This document shows positions 9,699-22,292 of a stretch of 64,000 nucleotides of DNA, piece by piece (position 1 is the first letter of the stretch; every line of letters starts with the position of its first letter). The notes below the pieces were generated by a model. It did not search any database, was not told where the DNA came from, and worked only from the letters and a program-made list of their open reading frames with translations. The stretch comes from Boesenbergia rotunda (taxonomy: Eukaryota; Streptophyta; Magnoliopsida; Zingiberales; Zingiberaceae). The position numbers and the translations under genes are program-made. The DNA lies in assembly GCA_024364735.1 (NCBI GenBank), contig JAGFNQ010005191.1, positions 62,001 through 126,000 on the forward strand, in the 5' to 3' direction.

Positions 9699-12600
9699 GA
9701 ACATAATGATTTGGACCAATGGATGTTGGATAGCGGATGCTCCAGACACATGACTGGGGATAAATTAAAATTCACCAAACTCATGTTCAAAAACCTAGGC
9801 TCAGTAGCATTGGGCAACAATGCTACACTCAAGGTGATTGGGTCAGGTAATATTGAACTTAAATCTGACTTTGTTATTAAGAAAGTTCTTTTGGTTGAAA
9901 ATTTTAAATTTAACTTGCTTAGCATAAGTCAATTGTGTGATACTGGTTATGTAGTTACCTTTACCAATTCTAATTGCCTGATTAGAAACTTGCAAGACTC
10001 AGAAATCATGCTTAAGGGCACTAGGAAAAATAATGTTTACACTATAAACCTACCTCTAGTACCTAAGTGCATGTTAACTCAGTTAGAATAATCAAACCTC
10101 TGGCATAGGAGATTAGGTCACACAAATTTGAGAATAATTTCGAAAATCACCCAACTTGGCCTAATTAAAGGTATCCCTAAAATTAAAAATCATGAAAACT
10201 TAATATGTGAATCATGTAATCAAGGTAAACAAACCAGGTCTAATCACAAACTAATTTAATCTGATCTAACTCAAACCACACTTGAGCTCCTGCACCTTGA
10301 CCTATTTGATTCACATGGAGCCATGTCACTAAGCGGAAACCGGTACTACTTAGTAATAGTTGATGATTACTCTAGGTTTACCTGGGTTAGGTTTCTAAAG
10401 ACCAAAGATGAAACCCTAAACCTATTTAATGACTTTTGTAAGTTAATTGAAAATCACAACGATACAAAAATCAAAAGACTTAGGAGTGACCACGGGGGAG
10501 AATTTGAAAATCAACGATTCGAGGAATTTTGTAAGGTAAATGGGTATATACATGAATTTTCGTGTCCTAGAACCCCCCAGCAAAATGGCATAGTCGAAAG
10601 GAAAAATAGAACCCTACAGGAAGCCGCCAGGGATATGCTCAATGAATTCAACTTAGCTAACCAATATTGGGCAGAAGCAATTAGTACGGCTTGCTACATC
10701 CAAAATAGGGTACTAATTAACAAACGACACAATAAAACACCTTATGAATTATACTAAAATAGACTTCCAAACCTACACTACCTAAGGGTCTTTGGGTGCA
10801 AAGTCCATATCCTAAACACCAAGGACTATCTAGGTAAATTCCAGTCTAAGTCAACCCCAGGCATCTTCCTAGGATATTCAACCACAAGTAGAGCCTATAG
10901 GGTTTACAACAAACAAACTAAGAAAATTGAAGAAACAACAAATTTAATATTTGATGAACAAATCAACTCAAAATCTGATAATCTAGATCTAACTTCATCA
11001 AATACTGATCAAGAAGATAATGAACAAACTGTTGAACCTTTAATTGAACCCTTAAATGAACTAACTATTGAACCAACTTCTGAGTCAATTGAACCAAACA
11101 TTGAACCAAATATTGAACCAAATCGACCAGCCGGACCTGAGGCTGAACCAAGTTCTAGAAAAAGCAAGAAACCTAGACTTAGTCACCCAACTGATCAAAT
11201 TGTGGGTGATCCAACTTTAGGAGTCAGAACTAGGTCTTCCTATAGAAATCTTAGTCAGATAGCAATGATTTCAAAAATTGAACCTAAGACTATAGAGGAA
11301 GCCCTACCTGATCCTGATTGGATCATAGCTATGCAAGAAGAGTTAGCCCAATTTGAGAGGAACCAAGTCTGGGAACTAGTACGTAAACCTGAGGGCAAAT
11401 CCGTCATTGACACTAAGTGGGTTTTTAGGAATAAGTTAAATGATCAAGGAGAAATAGTCAGAAATAAAGCCCGCTTAGTAGCGAAAGGATTCAGCCAAGT
11501 GAAGGGTTAGATTATGACGAAACCTATGCCCCAGTAGCTAAACTTGAGTCCATTAGGATGTTATAAGCCTTTGCATCCCATAAAGGATTTAAATTATACC
11601 AAATGGATGTAAAGTCAGCTTTTCTAAATGGATTCATTAAGGAAGAAGTCTATGTAGGACAACCACCTGGTTTTGAGGACTTAGAAAGACCTGACCATGT
11701 TTACAAACTTACTAAAGCACTTTATGGACTAAAACAAGCACCTAGGGCCTAGTATGAACGCTTATCAACCTACCTAATTTCTAAAGAATTTAAACAAGGA
11801 CAAATTGACTCAACCCTATTTATTAAAACCTTAGGAAAATAAATCTTTATTGCCCAAATCTACGTCGATGACATAATCTTTGGGTCTACTAACTCAAATT
11901 TCTTAAAAGAATTCGTTAAAATAATGGAAAATGAGTTTGAAATGAGCTTAGTTGGTGAGCTTAACTTCTTTCTAGGGTTACAAATTAAACAAACTAGGGA
12001 TGGAAACTATGTCCATCAATCCAAATATGCTAAAGAGTTAATAAAGAAATTTAAAATGGATAACTCTAAAAGCATAAGTACCCCAATGGCCACAAATATA
12101 AAAATAGATAGTGACCCTGATGGTAAACCAGTAGATCTTAAACTTTATAGGAGTATGATTGGAAGTCTACTGTATCTTACAGCCAGCAGACCTGATATCC
12201 TTTTTGCTGTAGGAATGTGTGCTAGATACCAAACCTGTGCTAAGGAAATGCACTTAGCAGCCCTAAAAAGAATACTAAGATATATTAAGGGCACCCTAAA
12301 TGTAGGGATTTGGTATCCTAGGACCTCAACCTTCGATTTGTCAGGATACTCAGATTCTGATTACGTTGGTTGTAAATTAGATAGAAAGAGCATAAGTGGA
12401 AGTTGCCAACTGTTAGGAAATAGTCTAGTAAGTTGGTGCAGCAGAAAACAACACTGTGTAGCTCTATCCACGACTGAAGCTGAGTATGTTGCCTTAGGAG
12501 AGTGCGTAGCACAACTATTATGGATGATGCACACTCTTAAGGACTTCCAGCTTAACTACACCCAAACTCAGGTCTTCATTGACAATATAAGCTCAATTAA

Positions 12601-12805
12601 TCTAACTAAAAAACCAATCCAACATTCCAGAACTAAACACATAGAAGTTAAACACCACTTTGTGAGAGATCATGTAGCCAGGGGTGAGATAGTCCTTAAG
12701 CATGTAGACTCTAAATCTAACTTAGCTGACATATTCACCAAACCCCTACCTGAGTCTAAGTTCAGCTCACTAAGAAGGCAGTTAGGATTATGCTTGGTAG
12801 AATAG
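9699..12805 (+). pseudogene. pol: pol of element B (protease, integrase, reverse transcriptase, RNase H)
   Basis: Copia order. Protease starts near WMLDSGCSRHMTGD (catalytic DSG). Integrase follows with the LWHRRLGHTN zinc motif, the VIVDDYSRFTW and SDHGGEFEN core and the TPQQNGIVERKNR stretch. Reverse transcriptase contains KWVFRNKL, a YVDD active site near 11865 and FLGLQIKQTRDGNY. RNase H contains SDSDYVGCKLDRKS and ALSTTEAEYVAL, ending GLCLVE. Breaks: stops at 10089, 10257, 10755, several more near 11560-11840, and a one-base loss at about 11504 that shifts the frame before the reverse transcriptase. The piece 11924-12805 is open. An acidic, Pro-rich linker with repeated IEPN lies between integrase and reverse transcriptase. 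Confidence 0.93.
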
Positions 12806-14202
12806 GTTTACTCTATTTTTTGATTTTTAAATTGCTTTACTTGCTTTTTCAGTTTTTAAAATAATTTTAAAAACCGCTTTACTTAATTTCAAAATCAGCT
12901 TTTAATTAGTTTAAAAATTTTTTTTAGCTTTTTCTTTTTAATAATTTTTCGACTTAGTTTTATTTTAAAAACTATTCCCTTCAAAACTAGGGCTTTTTCG
13001 CAAATGGACTTAGCCTAGGCCCTAACCCTAGAACAGCATGCACCTATAGATTTAGAAGCCGGCATACCTTAGGGTACTTTTGACTGATAACCTAGAATGG
13101 GTTGAGATGCTTAGGTCTTTGCCTTAATTCAAGATGTAGATCAGTGCATCTGCCGTAATTGGGGCACTAAATATAACTTAAACAGTAATCAAGTTAAGTG
13201 TCAAGTTTAGAAAATCTAACTTCAACAGAACACTTAACTTGACTAACCCTAGCGAAAACTACTGTTTATAACAGTTAGTTAGTAGCTAATTGGGTTAGAC
13301 AGGACCCTACAGAAATAATTTCAATTGATTTGATTCAGTTTACATCTTGAATTGGTTCAGTACAGCACATTATTCTTTTGTTATATCCTTATGCAATTTA
13401 TTTATTTTAGCTATGCTGCTTTGCTTTTGATATATGGCAAAGGGGGAGAGATAGGAAAAGAGAGAAGCTTTAAATTTTTTCAAAATTCAAAACTTTATCC
13501 TTTCTTATCAAAAAGTTTAAGCTAAGTGTTTTTTTAAAAACTGCTTTCAAAGTACTTAAGCGATTTTTTTTTTCAAAACTGCTTTCAAAATACTTAAGCT
13601 ATTTTTTTTCAAAACTGCTTTCAAAGTACTTAAGCTAAATTTTTTTTTCAAAACTGTTTCAAAAGTACTTGACTTAAATTGTTTTCAAAAATTTCTAAGT
13701 AGTACTTGACTTAAATTGTTTTAAAAAAATTCTAAGTACTTGACTTAACCCAATTTCAAAATTGTTTTTAAGTACTTGACCAAAGCTGCTTACAAAAGTA
13801 TTTCGAAGTACTTAAACTCAAGCTATGTTCAAAACTTTTTCTAAGCATTTATCTTGAATAGAAAAGTTTCTAAAGCACTAAAGAGATTGAATTTTTTGTT
13901 AAACTTCAGAAAATGATTCTACTAAGTTTTTGACTTAAATTTTTCTAAGTGTAAAGTTTCTAAGTGTCCAAATCAAAAATTTTTTTGGACCAAAATTTCT
14001 TTTGGAAAATAGCTTCTAAAACTTCTGTTGAAAAATGTTCTAAGTGTTGAAAAATCAATTCCATCTTTAGACTTAGAAATTTTTTCAAACCCCACGAACT
14101 TTTGAAAAACCTAGGGCGAGATTCCTTCCAGGGGGAGGAAACTAAACTGTTATATCACCTATTTTAATTAACTTAACTTTTTGAACCGGGTTGTCATAAA
14201 TC
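12806..14202 (+). other. 3' non-coding region of B
   Basis: 1.4 kb of T- and A-rich sequence without an ORF, conserved in order with A and D (aactagggctttttcg, ggttgagatgcttaggtc). Full-length Sireviruses often carry an env-like ORF here; none is visible. Confidence 0.75.
13500..13850 (+). repeat. AAGTACTTAAG-type tandem repeat in B
   Basis: Copies of a unit of about 40 bp with tttcaaaactgctttcaaag and tacttaagc, degenerating to the right. Same family as A 3040-3600. Confidence 0.65.
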
Positions 14203-14216
14203 AAAAAGGGGGAGAT
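14203..14216 (+). other. Polypurine tract of B
   Basis: aaaaagggggaga directly before TGTTGG of the 3' LTR. Confidence 0.85.
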
Positions 14217-15439
14217 TGTTGGTGCAGACAGCACCCAAGTCGAACCTGTGTTTTGATAATGGCAAAGGGTTCAAAAGTTAAGATATAATGTTGATCTAAC
14301 ATATTTACTAAGTGTACAGGAAAAGAAGCCCTAGGTACACTAGGCACGAAGTCCTGGTCGAGGACTGGGCACGAAGCCCTGGCAAGGAGCTGGGCACCGA
14401 AGACCTGCTCGGAAGGTGGGCACGAAGACCTGGTCAGGTGCATCGAGCAAAAGTCCAACCGGAGGAGCCGGTTGGCAAAAAGTAAACTCTCCTGAGAGGA
14501 GTAGGTGAGGACGTGTTCCCCGTCGAGGGAACAGTAGGCGTCGGCTCGACCTAGGGCTCCATTTTGGAGACCCAAAGTCAGAACCAAGACAGCTACGGCT
14601 GTAAAATGCACTAACATGCTTGCTTTATTTTGTTTGGTACTAACCATGGATGCAGGACAGAAGGAACGAGTCTCTGCAGCTTAGAACGCTCTAAAGGAGA
14701 GGAGCAACAGCTGGGTTGGGCGTCCGGGAGGTCCCGGGCGCCCTAAGTCAAAGCCAAACAAAGAGTTAGCAAGAAAACGCTTCGGAAGCCTATGCTCCCG
14801 GGCGCCCCGGATGCCTCGGGTGCCCTGGGTCGAAGCCAACGAAGCGATAGAAGCTTATCCAGCCGAGAAGCCCACTGAAAGAGTCAACCCGGGCGCCCCC
14901 TGCTTCCCTGGTGCCCCCGTCAAACCTCGAGCCCGATCCTTGAGGGATACGGGCTGACCGAGAGGTTGCCGGATCGTGAGACACGTGGAGGGTGCTTCCC
15001 GGGCGCCCCCAGGCTCACTATATAAGGGGCTCAACCCCCAAGGCTTCTCAACACATCTTTCCAACGCTATTACGCTCTTCGACTCAAGCGCTTTGCTCCA
15101 GAAGCCTTCCATCTCGAAATTGAAGCGCCAATGACGACCTTACGCACCGAAGTACGATCCATACCAGGCGTCGATCACGAAGAGTAACTCTATTTTCATT
15201 TACTACAAAATTTCTGTATCATTCTCTGTAAAACACTTTGTGCATTATAGAATTGCCCACAGTAAACAGTCAAGGACCGTGGGCCTTGGTGTAGGAACCG
15301 ACCGCGACTCTGAACCAAGTAAATCCTTGTGTTCGTGTTTTTCTTTGTGTTTTTAATTTTCGCTGCTTATTCTCTTAAGGTTTTATCCGAAAATATTTTA
15401 CGATATTCACCCCCCTCTATCGTTATTCTCGATCCAACA
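14217..15439 (+). repeat. 3' LTR of B (1223 bp)
   Basis: Same ends as the 5' LTR. Differs by scattered transitions and small indels, for example the GGGCGCC region near 14800 is shorter by one unit. TATA at 15019-15025. Confidence 0.92.
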
Positions 15440-15444
15440 TAGCT
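15440..15444. other. Target-site duplication of B (TAGCT), right
   Basis: TAGCT immediately after CCAACA, equal to 5913-5917; G's LTR resumes here (tagcttgcta, as at 22428). Confidence 0.9.
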
Positions 15445-16932
15445 TGCTAAAGGAAGAGAGAAAGAGAAGAGAAGAAGAGAAGAGGGAGAAAGAGAGAGAG
15501 ATCTTAGGTCCTTGGGGAAGGGACGGATGGGTGGAATATAAGATTTTGGTTTTGCTACAATGCTAATTGATGCCTTATATATTATTCATATCCTAATCTA
15601 TATGTCTATGTCTTTGTAAAGATCCTAACTATATACCGGTGTTAGCCCTGCAAAAGCCCATCGGAGTGCTTCTCCCTTTGGCATTTATTGCCCTTAAGTA
15701 GAATAGATAACCTAGAGGGTCTGGTTAAAGGTTGGCCTCTATCATAGGCTCCCTGGTCATACGTCTCTATATTACAATAGACACATCCTAACACGGGATA
15801 AGAAGAAACTCATTATGTGGTATTAGCTAACCTCTTGTAAGGGATTAACCTCAATTTCGAGGTAGTGTCGAGACGTTCGGTTGAAAGGATACCCTTGTCA
15901 CAAAGGGCTCCCCAAGCATACGATCTCAGAGGTAGCCAAACCATCACAAATACATGCATTCACAATTCAAACATTTCCATAAGCACATGGTAGGCAACAT
16001 ACATATAAAACAAGTATAGACATTTCATTGAACAAGGAAAATGCATCAATACATAGTTTATACAACATCATCGCATCCTAGCTACTCCCTACATCCTACA
16101 TTGGAGAACTAATCTATCACAAGAAGAATACAACAAAAAGAAGGTAAATAAAGCTTTCTACAACCCTAGGGCAAGGATGGAGAGGGAGGAGAAAGCTTCT
16201 CCTTGAAGCGTCGTCTTCTTGAAGGTCCTTCTTACTCTGGAGGTGGACAATGTCGAGGAGGCAGCAGGAGCGGCACTAGGGTCTCCCCTAGAGGGGAAAA
16301 CCCTTCCCCAATTACCTAGGGCAAACCTTAGGCTAAATGGCCCAAGATCCAAAGATCCTCTTTCAAAGGGAAAAAGCCCCCTTTCATAGGGGGCGCACGG
16401 GCGGCGACATGGACTGTGTTGCATGGCATGCCTTGGTCATTCCTTCTGCATCGAAGCCACACGGCGGGGGCTTGGGGCCATGCCAGAATCGGTAGGGGTG
16501 GCAAGGCCATGCTTGGGAAGCATGGCCTGGCCATGCCACTCTAGGCTGAGTTGGCATGGGCCATGCCATAGGGCACGATCCTGCCTTGGGTAGCTACACG
16601 GTCGTGCTTGGGGGCATGACCTCATCAAGTAAAGCAGCACGAGTCGTGCCAAGGGGCACAACCCGGTCATGGGTGTTGCAGGGCCTGTGCCTCTAGGGCC
16701 ATGACCCAGTCTCATCAAGATCACCCGCTCTCGTCTTACTCCTTTTCATATCCTTTTTTCTCCAAATCACTCCCTGAATGAAAAAATAAGAGAAAGGCAG
16801 ATTTCCAAACTAGAAGTAGAAAATATGCTAATTAAATGATTATAAGGGTATAATAATGTAGATTTGAAACAAGAAAACTAAGTGAATGAGCATTAATACT
16901 AACATAAAACCATATCAAATCTACTCTCATCA
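15445..16932 (-). repeat. Left (3') LTR of G, main piece
   Basis: Matches 22434-23395 and 32869-33712 of the right LTR in order. It carries the uninterrupted versions of both later insertion sites: aaggtaaataaagctttctac (D site, near 16145) and tttgtaaagatcctaact (SINE site, near 15615). Starts with a GA-rich tract (15449-15505). A GGCATGGCC/GGCACGACC-rich block (16390-16720) is probably U3. The TATA counterpart on the minus strand at 16382-16388 is mutated compared with the right LTR. Confidence 0.85.
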
Positions 16933-16948
16933 CACCCCCAGACTTAAA
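16933..16948 (-). other. Polypurine tract of G (minus strand)
   Basis: Read on the minus strand: ggtttaagtctgggggtg directly before the LTR TGATGAGA. A second taagtctggggg copy lies inside G at 20573-20587. Confidence 0.8.
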
Positions 16949-17258
16949 CCTTTGATTGTCCTCAAGCAAAAAATCTTCAATCTAAATTCATGTGTAAATA
17001 TAGTACATCATCATCCTCGATGAATGAATCAAACTCTATCATCTAGTTTCATTGACAAGCATGATATCATAACATTATGAGTGTGACCTAAGCGTTAGTT
17101 CTCCATGCTCAGTACGATGAGTGATCATAGTCCTTTAAGTTTCAATCTCTATGTCTGTCAACACATCATCTAATCATGCTCCTTATGTTTCGGATGATAG
17201 GCACATACCTGCCTTATGCTCGGTTCATCCCTCTTATCTACCCAAGGTCTCAAAGGTG
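16949..17258 (-). other. G internal region, non-coding
   Basis: No ORF or motif found; lies between G's polypurine tract and the inserted LTR I. Confidence 0.6.
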
Positions 17259-17263
17259 GGCTC

Positions 17264-19966
17264 TATAAAATACGGCATATAAAAAAACTATAAATAAGGG
17301 TTAAAATAGAAATAACCTTATAGAAAATTAAATTTTTTTTTGAAATTTTTAGAAATATTTGCAGTCTCCTTCTTCCTACCCTCTTCGCGCACGCGAAGCA
17401 ATCACAAGAGCGCCACCCTTCCCCTTCCTTATCTCATCGAACGATCCAACCTCCACCACTCCTGATCGATCCTCCTCATCCTCAACGTAGTCGATTGCCG
17501 CCCTCCTCGACCTAACGCTGAGCCCGATGCTATCCATGTGGGAGTAGTGGATTGCTTCTCCCCTTGTAACTGTGCCCTAGCTTTCCGACCCTCTTTTCAT
17601 CTTTGCGTCGATCCACTGCCACACCTGCCTCAGGCTTGCATCCTACGTTTGAAGGTGGATCAACAACGCTGATAGCTATGGTGAGATCCTCTAATCTTCC
17701 ATTTGTTTGCTCTTCCTCGACCCATCGTTGTGTACCGCCGCATCTCTCCTGGTCGTATCCTAGGTGTTAGTTGATTGCTTGATCACCGATTGTAGCCACT
17801 ATCTACCTTCTGTGAGGTTGGATCAGCGATGATCAGGGAGTCATCACTGATCTATCCGTTGTTCTTCCCTTCACTATTCTTGTCTCTTGATCCATGGTTA
17901 CTGTGTCACCACCAGAGAAGCTAGGTAAGGAAAGCATGTGGATGTATGTTTTTGTTTGAATTTGTAGTTAGCTAGCATAGATCTGTAATGATATAATGAT
18001 CCCTAAATCGAATGCATTTGTCGTTAGATCAGTGGATAAACATGGTGTTCGGCTAGGATGAGCATATTGTTTTGATCGGATGGAAATCATGTCAAAAATC
18101 CTGATTGGAATTCTGTATTGGTCCTATTTAAAATGTGGTTAGAGTTAATTGATTTTGTTTCTGATGCCGTGAGACTTGAATGGGATGTGCTTATATTTTT
18201 GGAAGCTAATGTTTGGTTTGAATATGGGTGTTAGTGTTTGGATTGTGGTGTTAATGACAATACTAATTATCGAGGATTACAATTAATCATGGTGGAGAGG
18301 TGATCACTTGGTTTAGGCTTGGGTTAAAACTAAAATGAACATAATCACGATGATTTAGTTTAGGGGTTAATCATTTAATTTAGATTAATTAAATAAATAA
18401 AATAATTAGGATTAATCCTAAATGGTTTAGTAGATGTGTAGCTAATTACTATTTATGTAAATAACTAAGATTATGTCCTTTGATATAAGGCGCTGATTTA
18501 TTTCAGACATCTGGACAGGGATTCTAATTGTTATGGACTTCAGTTAAAAGGAGAATACTTCTTGTTTGCTTCTATAATTCTGTTTACCTTAAATACATGG
18601 TTATTTATTTATCTGAGTAGGTTAATTTACCTTAAATCTATTCTTCTTGTTCTCTTGCTTGATACTTATTCTGTGCTTGATATTTGAGTAAAAATCTAAA
18701 TTTCAGTTATACAGTCTCAACCTTTGATTTTTGATCTAAAGATTACCATTTGTATGTGTGTACTTTAGAAATATCATGTGACCTATCTATGGTTTGGTTG
18801 ACATTAGATATACCTACCCAATACATTAGTTACATGTTTCGATATTGATTAAATGCATGTGTATCGTATTGATTGCATGATTTGGTCTGATTGAGATTGT
18901 GCATATTAGTGATATCTACTATAGCATTATTTGCATGTCGATGACCACTGACTCCCTTGTGATTGAGATGGGTCATCGGTCATATTTCCTGTTATGCCAC
19001 GCTCAATTAGAGTTGTGTGCAGACAATTGATACTCCCCTGGTGTTTAGAGTCCCCACAGCTATTTTTGAGATTTTATAGCCACAGGTATTATGACGTTTC
19101 TGGATAGCCACAGGTTTTAGCATTTATATCTTGTCCACTCAACTTACTCAATGTAGCGGTGGTTGGTGTGTATACAGAGTAGGTCATTGTATCATGTGTA
19201 TATTATACATTATGTATTTATTTGTGTTTATTGCACTTGCTTGAGCTATGAATGTTGCATTTGATTTACATACATATACGGTTATAATGTGTCTTTATTA
19301 TATGATCTGGATCTGCTCGACAGTACAAGCAGTTTATTGAGGTATTATAGGGATTTCTGATCATGCCCCTACGTATTACATTGATTTTAGGCATGTTATT
19401 CATACAGATGCATTTAGTTTATGTTCTTTATTCCAGAGACTATATACCTTTATTTCTATATGCTTGTTTTACTCTTATATGCACCATGTATTTATCTATT
19501 CTTATACCGGCAGAGTCCGCTCGGACTCATCACCCATCGTTCTTCTTTTCATTTTAGGTAATTGATAGTTATATCTCATGCCGTCAGGAGAGGATCCACC
19601 TACTAGTCCCTTGCTGGAGTATTTTTTTTTATCATTTTTGTACTTTTATAGTATTATTATTGTATTGGGTGTCTCTCTAGTTATGTTTTCATTTTGGATG
19701 GTATTTGTTTTCTCTTTGGACGTGTATTTATTTACTTATGCTGGATTTTGATTTGTTGTATTTAGTTTACGAAGATTTACTTATTATGTTTATCATTTAT
19801 CATGTAAATTATTTAACTACATGGTTGTAATTGTCTGAATGCCAGCTAAGTGTGGCTATGCTTATTCATATATTGAGATGTGCTTGTATTAAGATTCAGA
19901 TTGTCCACTATACAGGGGAGATACTGTCCAATTTTTCGGGCAAGCATGGCCTCTAGGAGCGTGACA
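17264..19966 (+). repeat. Solo LTR I, gypsy-type (2703 bp), inside G
   Basis: Begins TATAAAATACGGC and ends GGAGCGTGACA. The same ends, inverted, bound LTR L (39120-42404). Flanks ggctc (17259-17263) and gactt (19967-19971) differ by two transitions, compatible with an old duplication. No internal coding sequence or second LTR nearby, hence solo. Contains no convincing ORF. Assigned to gypsy only by size and by the CGTGACA end. Confidence 0.65.
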
Positions 19967-19971
19967 GACTT

Positions 19972-20893
19972 AGGGTAAAAAAAACTTAGTATTTATTTCC
20001 ACAAGTAACCTAACTCGGTCTCAAAGGGATAAGCTACTAGTTTCTACTCACGAAACTATTTTTTTATCCCTTATTTATATGTTTTTCCCTTTTTTTTGGT
20101 GCTTTAAAAGTGTAGCACTAACACATATGTATATATATACAAATGCAAATGTGGGGATATTATGATTTTTCCAAATGAGCTTTAATGACTTGAGTCTCAT
20201 CCAGTAACCAAGATGTAATATAAAAGATCACCAATAAAGCACAAATACTAACTAGTTCTATGAATCATAACTATTTATTGAGTTATCTACTATCTAAATG
20301 AGACAAAGCGAAGGGAGATCCTAAAATTAGGCCAATACTCAAACATTTCAATTAGACAATGCTTACTTCATGCTACTAGAGATATAGAAAAATCATCCAC
20401 TAAACATATTAGCACTCAATCAAACAACATGAATCAAGAATAATCGTGCTAACATTTTCACTTAAGAACAAGCAAACAAAAAGTGATGATGACGATGCAA
20501 CTATGAAAATTTTTATTATGGAAGAAAAACATAATTAAAAAAAAATTAGTTCACAACCTAATACATAATGCATCCCCCAGACTTAAATTTTTCATTGTCT
20601 CAATGAATACAAAATACTAATATAGAGGAGATTTAAAAGTGAAGGGTATTACCTCGTGGTACTTGTCAAATCTCTAAGTCATCATAAGTCACTCTTCTCT
20701 AGCTTGTATCCACACTCCTTGGCATTGAATTCCACTAGAGGGATTACATGATGAAACTAGATTGAAACTAAAAACTAAAGTGAAAACAAGTAAAGAACTT
20801 GGGTTGCCTCCCAAAAAGTACTTGTTTTAGGTTATTATCTCAACCACCATGGAAATTTCATCGAAATCTCGCTCTGGCCGAAGTGCGATACTT
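19972..20893 (-). other. G internal region, non-coding
   Basis: A/T-rich, no supported ORF. Includes the internal polypurine-like motif at 20573-20587. Confidence 0.6.
20573..20587 (-). other. Internal polypurine-like motif of G
   Basis: catcccccagacttaaa on the plus strand, i.e. taagtctggggg on the minus strand, matching the terminal tract at 16933-16948. E also has extra copies of its tract. Confidence 0.55.
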
Positions 20894-21283
20894 TCAGACT
20901 TTCTTTCCATTTGCTAATGGCTGGGAGAGAGCCTTAAGTAGAGGATAAAGTAAAACTCTTTCCTTTATTACTGTCTTGTATGTACACTCTGGAGGTCGAA
21001 GGCGATTCAGTCCTAGCACCCAAGCTAGGAAAATGACTACCACAAATGATGTCAGGGCCTTTTTTAGTACAATTCTTGACTTCGGCGAAGGTGGGAAGGT
21101 CAAGTCTTGGGGCTTCCAACTAGCCACCGCTTCCCACTTAGAAGGTTGCACATCAATAATCTCATTCATACCCTTTATGATAGCCACCTCTCCATATGTT
21201 CTTGATGTGTACTTATCCACAATTTTGTCTCCACTAATATCTGCCCCTTCTACAATCTTAGAAATCAAGCATTCATTATCCAC
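20894..21283 (-). pseudogene. Unrecognised ORF of G with WVLGLNRLRPP motif
   Basis: 129 codons on the element's sense strand, from MDNECLISK to a stop after LANGKKV. No match to gag, protease, reverse transcriptase or integrase motifs. Near residue 88 it has FLAWVLGLNRLRPP, resembling LLEWVLHLNRIKPP at the end of the repeat ORF of E (about 55670). It probably continued from the ORF upstream (21285-21548), which is in another frame. Remnant of an element-specific protein of unknown role. Confidence 0.45.
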
Positions 21284-21284
21284 T

Positions 21285-21548
21285 TCAATACAGGGCTACA
21301 TCACGAATGTCAATAAGTATGGATGACGATGAGTCAACAGTCCTAACAAAGTTTGTGGTGTCATCTAATATGTCCTCATCGTGTAAAACAATAGAGGGGG
21401 TTTGTAGAGCCTCTAAGTTATAAACAAAATCATTTTCACCCTCACAATTCATTCCCTCTAATTTTAGATTTGATTGTATCTCCAAACTCGGACTTGATGC
21501 ATCAATTAGTTGTAGGGCCCGTAGAAATAGGATCTCTCTTTGCAACAT
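21285..21548 (-). pseudogene. Unrecognised ORF fragment of G
   Basis: 87 codons, MLQREILFL to VALY. Acidic, with a run DDTTNFVRTVDSSSS. Directly upstream of 20894-21283 in element orientation but in a different frame. No family recognised. Confidence 0.35.
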
Positions 21549-21827
21549 AAGATCTTCTAATTATTATTCTGTGGTATCTATCTAATTGGGAGTAGAAGTT
21601 TCTTTATCTTGGAAATCTTCCAAGAAAGTCATCTCAATGTGGTGAGTTTCTTGTGGTCCGTCAAATATTAAATCACCTTGAAATTCTGGTAGACTCTAGC
21701 ATGTCTAAAAAGTTTGCTCAACACTTTATAAGCTTCCATGGTCATGATGTTCAAATTCCATCCAATCTTGAGGTGGTTCAGGGTTATGCTGCTGTTGATG
21801 AAAATACACAAGTTGCTCGGGGACTTG

Positions 21828-22103
21828 TTAAGGTTGAAAGTTCTGAGTTTGTGTATTTCCCCAATAATAGTTATCAGAGCTTGGAGTTGGTTCATTCAAA
21901 ATATGAGGCTGAGGTTGAAATAAGCTCTGAAGTTCTATAAGAGAGCTAGCGACTTTGTGGAATAGATGACATATAACAACTGGATGAGTTGTGCCACCAC
22001 AAATGCCATAGAGGAACTCATATTGATCTTTTTCTGATTCATAGTCCTCATTGAAATCTTTAAAAAGATTAGCATATGGATCCATGGAAATATATGATAA
22101 CAA
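21828..22103 (-). pseudogene. Gag nucleocapsid remnant of G
   Basis: First ORF after G's primer site (91 codons, starts MLSYISMDPYANL). YGICGGTTHPVVIC resembles the knuckle of E (CGICASQEHNSDSC, 49490), but the first Cys is Tyr here. A Pro/Gln/Asn-rich tail follows (FQPQPHILNEP), as in the E gag. The capsid domain is absent, so G seems to have lost most of gag. Confidence 0.5.
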
Positions 22104-22274
22104 TATCTAAGACACCCAACAAAGTTTGTGTTAGCTAATGCAAACTAAAAATAAGAAAAGAAAAGAAATTCAGAAATAATAGGAAAAGAAATAAAAAAGC
22201 ATGCTATAGACAAAAATAAAGAAAAAGTATCTAAACTAGCTAATATGCTTATCAATTAATGTTAATGCGAAGAG

Positions 22275-22292
22275 TCCCCGGCAAAGGCGCCA
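22275..22292 (-). other. Primer binding site of G (tRNA-Asp)
   Basis: Minus strand TGGCGCCTTTGCCGGGGA, one mismatch from the complement of the plant tRNA-Asp 3' end, six bases from the LTR end at 22299. Typical of Athila/Tat elements. Confidence 0.85.

Larger units (their letters stand above)
5918..15439 (+). mobile_element. Copia element B, full length, SIRE-like, degraded
   Basis: Complete structure of 9522 bp: LTRs 5918-7146 and 14217-15439, Met-tRNA primer site, gag, spacer, pol, polypurine tract, TAGCT duplication. The coding region has many stops and at least one frameshift. The first 540 positions of its LTRs differ at about 21 sites (about 4%), clearly older than D. Assigned to the SIRE/Maximus branch of Ty1/copia from the protein motifs (DSGCSRHMTGD, YVDD, ALSTTEAEY) and the gag type; this rests on recall of family features. 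Confidence 0.92.

Noticed and set aside
12806..14202. Search for an env-like ORF after pol in B and D
   Set aside because: No open frame above background, only A/T-rich repeats.
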